Of a stretch of 64,000 nucleotides of DNA, positions 62,568 to 64,000 are shown piece by piece (within the stretch, counting starts at the first letter, position 1; each line of letters begins with the position of its first letter). The notes beneath the pieces were generated by a model. The model did no database searches. It saw nothing but the letters and a program-made list of their open reading frames with translations, and was not told the DNA's origin. Both the position numbers and the translations under genes were made by a program. The DNA is from Glandiceps talaboti (lineage: Eukaryota; Hemichordata; Enteropneusta; Spengelidae), in assembly GCF_964340395.1 (NCBI RefSeq), contig NC_135551.1, positions 32,172,455 to 32,236,454 of the forward strand, given 5' to 3'.

Positions 62568-64000
62568 CAGACACACATATATGCAGACATATTCACAGAC
62601 ACACATATATATATGCAGACATATTCACACAGACACACACATATATGCAGACTGAGACATTCACACAGACACACACGTATGTGCAGAATATTCACATAGC
62701 CATTCACATGTATTCAGAGACATATTCACATAGACATTCACCTATATGCAGACATATTCACATAGACATTCACGTGTATGCTGACATATTCACATAGACA
62801 TTCACGTGTATGCTGACATATTCACATAGCCATTCACATGTATGCAGAGATATATTCACATAGACATTCACCTATATGCAGACATATTCACATAGACATT
62901 CACATGTATGCAGAGAGATATTCACATAGACATTCACATATATGCAGACATATTCACAGACATTCACCTATATGCAGACATATTCACATAGACACTCACA
63001 TGTATGCTGACATATTCACATAGCCATTCACATGTATGCAGAGATATATTCACATAGACACTCACATGTATGCAGACATATTCACATAGACATTCACATG
63101 TATGCTGACATATTCACATAGACATTCACATGTATGCAGAGACATATTCACATAGACATTCACCTATATGCAGAAATATTCACATAGACATTCACATGTA
63201 TGCAGACATATTCACATAGCCATTCACATGTATGCAGAGATATATTCACATAGACACTCACATGTATGCAGACATATTCACATAGACATTCACATGTATG
63301 CAGACATATTCACATAGCCATTCACATGTATGCAGAGATATATTCACATAGACATTCACATGTATGCAGAGATATATTCACATAGACACTCACATGTATG
63401 CAGACATATTCACATAGACATTCACGTGTATGCTGACATATTCACATAGACATTCACGTGTATGCTGACATATTCACATAGCCATTCACATGTATGCAGA
63501 GATATATTCACATAGACATTCACCTATATGCAGACATATTCACAGACATTCACCTATATGCAGACATATTCACATAGACACTCACATGTATGCTGACATA
63601 TTCACATAGCCATTCACATGTATGCAGAGATATATTCACATAGACATTCACCTATATGCAGACATATTCACATAGACACTCACATGTATGCAGACATATT
63701 CACATAGACATTCACATGTATGCAGAGATATATTCACATAGACATTCACCTATATGCAGACATATCCACATAGACATTCACCTATATGCAGACATATTCA
63801 CATAGACACTCACATGTATGCAGACATATTCACATAGACATTCACATGTATGCAGAGATATATTCACATAGACATTCACCTATATGCAGACATATTCACA
63901 TAGACACTCACATGTATGCAGACATATTCACATAGACATTCACATGTATGCAGAGATATATTCACATAGACACTCACATGTATGCAGACATATTCACATA
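62568..64000. repeat. 32 bp minisatellite, about 45 units, cut by the window end
   Basis: The unit is acatattcacatagacattc then acatgtatgcag. Variants are cacctatatgcag, cacgtgtatgctg, gccattcac, gacactcac and agagatata for agacata. The first units (62568-62700) are irregular and CA-rich. Some strings of variants recur as blocks, for example 62817-62890 and 63483-63540, suggesting multi-unit duplications. It continues beyond 64000. Confidence 0.95.

Noticed and set aside
62568-64000. CRISPR-like regular repeats (32 bp)
   Set aside because: Units are joined directly with no unique spacers, and the window is eukaryotic in character.

Overview
This window looks like non-coding DNA from an animal nuclear genome, most likely a marine invertebrate. 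That placement is an inference. It rests on the strong AT bias, the near absence of convincing open frames, many long (CA)n, (CT)n and (ATAC)n microsatellites, an unusual load of minisatellites, and several short terminal-inverted-repeat (TIR) elements. I cannot name the species or a host gene. No rRNA, tRNA, CRISPR array or complete protein-coding gene could be supported. Nearly all long open frames are tandem repeats read as protein, often open in two or three frames or on both strands.

Layout. 1-8.2 kb: AT-rich single-copy DNA, a (GAAT)n tract and two ~60 bp minisatellites. 8.6-16.7 kb: a GGAT-type array, a 21 bp array of about 860 bp, a 172 bp palindrome, then 54, 27 and 45 bp arrays and a G19/C19 inverted pair. 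20.1-20.6 kb: a 60 bp dimeric array. 21.8-23.2 and 28.5-29.5 kb: two copies of one TA-flanked TIR element family carrying internal ~110 bp repeats and a (CA)n block. 26.6-27.6 kb: a 43/45 bp array. 31.3-32.6 kb: a 40 bp array of about 32 units. 35.5-36.0 kb: a 50 bp array. 38.5 and 43.0 kb: a pair of related short SINE-like remnants. 39.5-39.9 kb: a 39 bp array. 41.0-42.0 kb: an element with 50 bp TIRs. 43.8-45.4 kb: a ~49 bp array, then (CT)n(CA)n. 50.5 kb: a 36 bp array. 53.5-54.3 kb: an inverted-repeat element with a CpG-richer core and a 25-codon ORF. 55.1-55.4 kb: palindrome-rich TG/ATGT/ATGC repeats. 57.5-58.8 kb: a 55 bp array. 61.1-61.6 kb: a composite 21/29/37 bp array. 62.5-64.0 kb: a 32 bp array that runs off the window end.

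By summing my coordinates, the larger minisatellites alone cover about 11.8 kb, roughly 18% of the window. No gene pathway or operon can be described. The coherent biology is repeat biology: non-autonomous DNA transposons, foldback sequences, and tandem arrays expanding inside and between them. The most notable item is the TA-flanked TIR family at 21.8 and 28.5 kb, whose two copies differ mainly in the number of internal sub-repeats and the length of the embedded (CA)n block.
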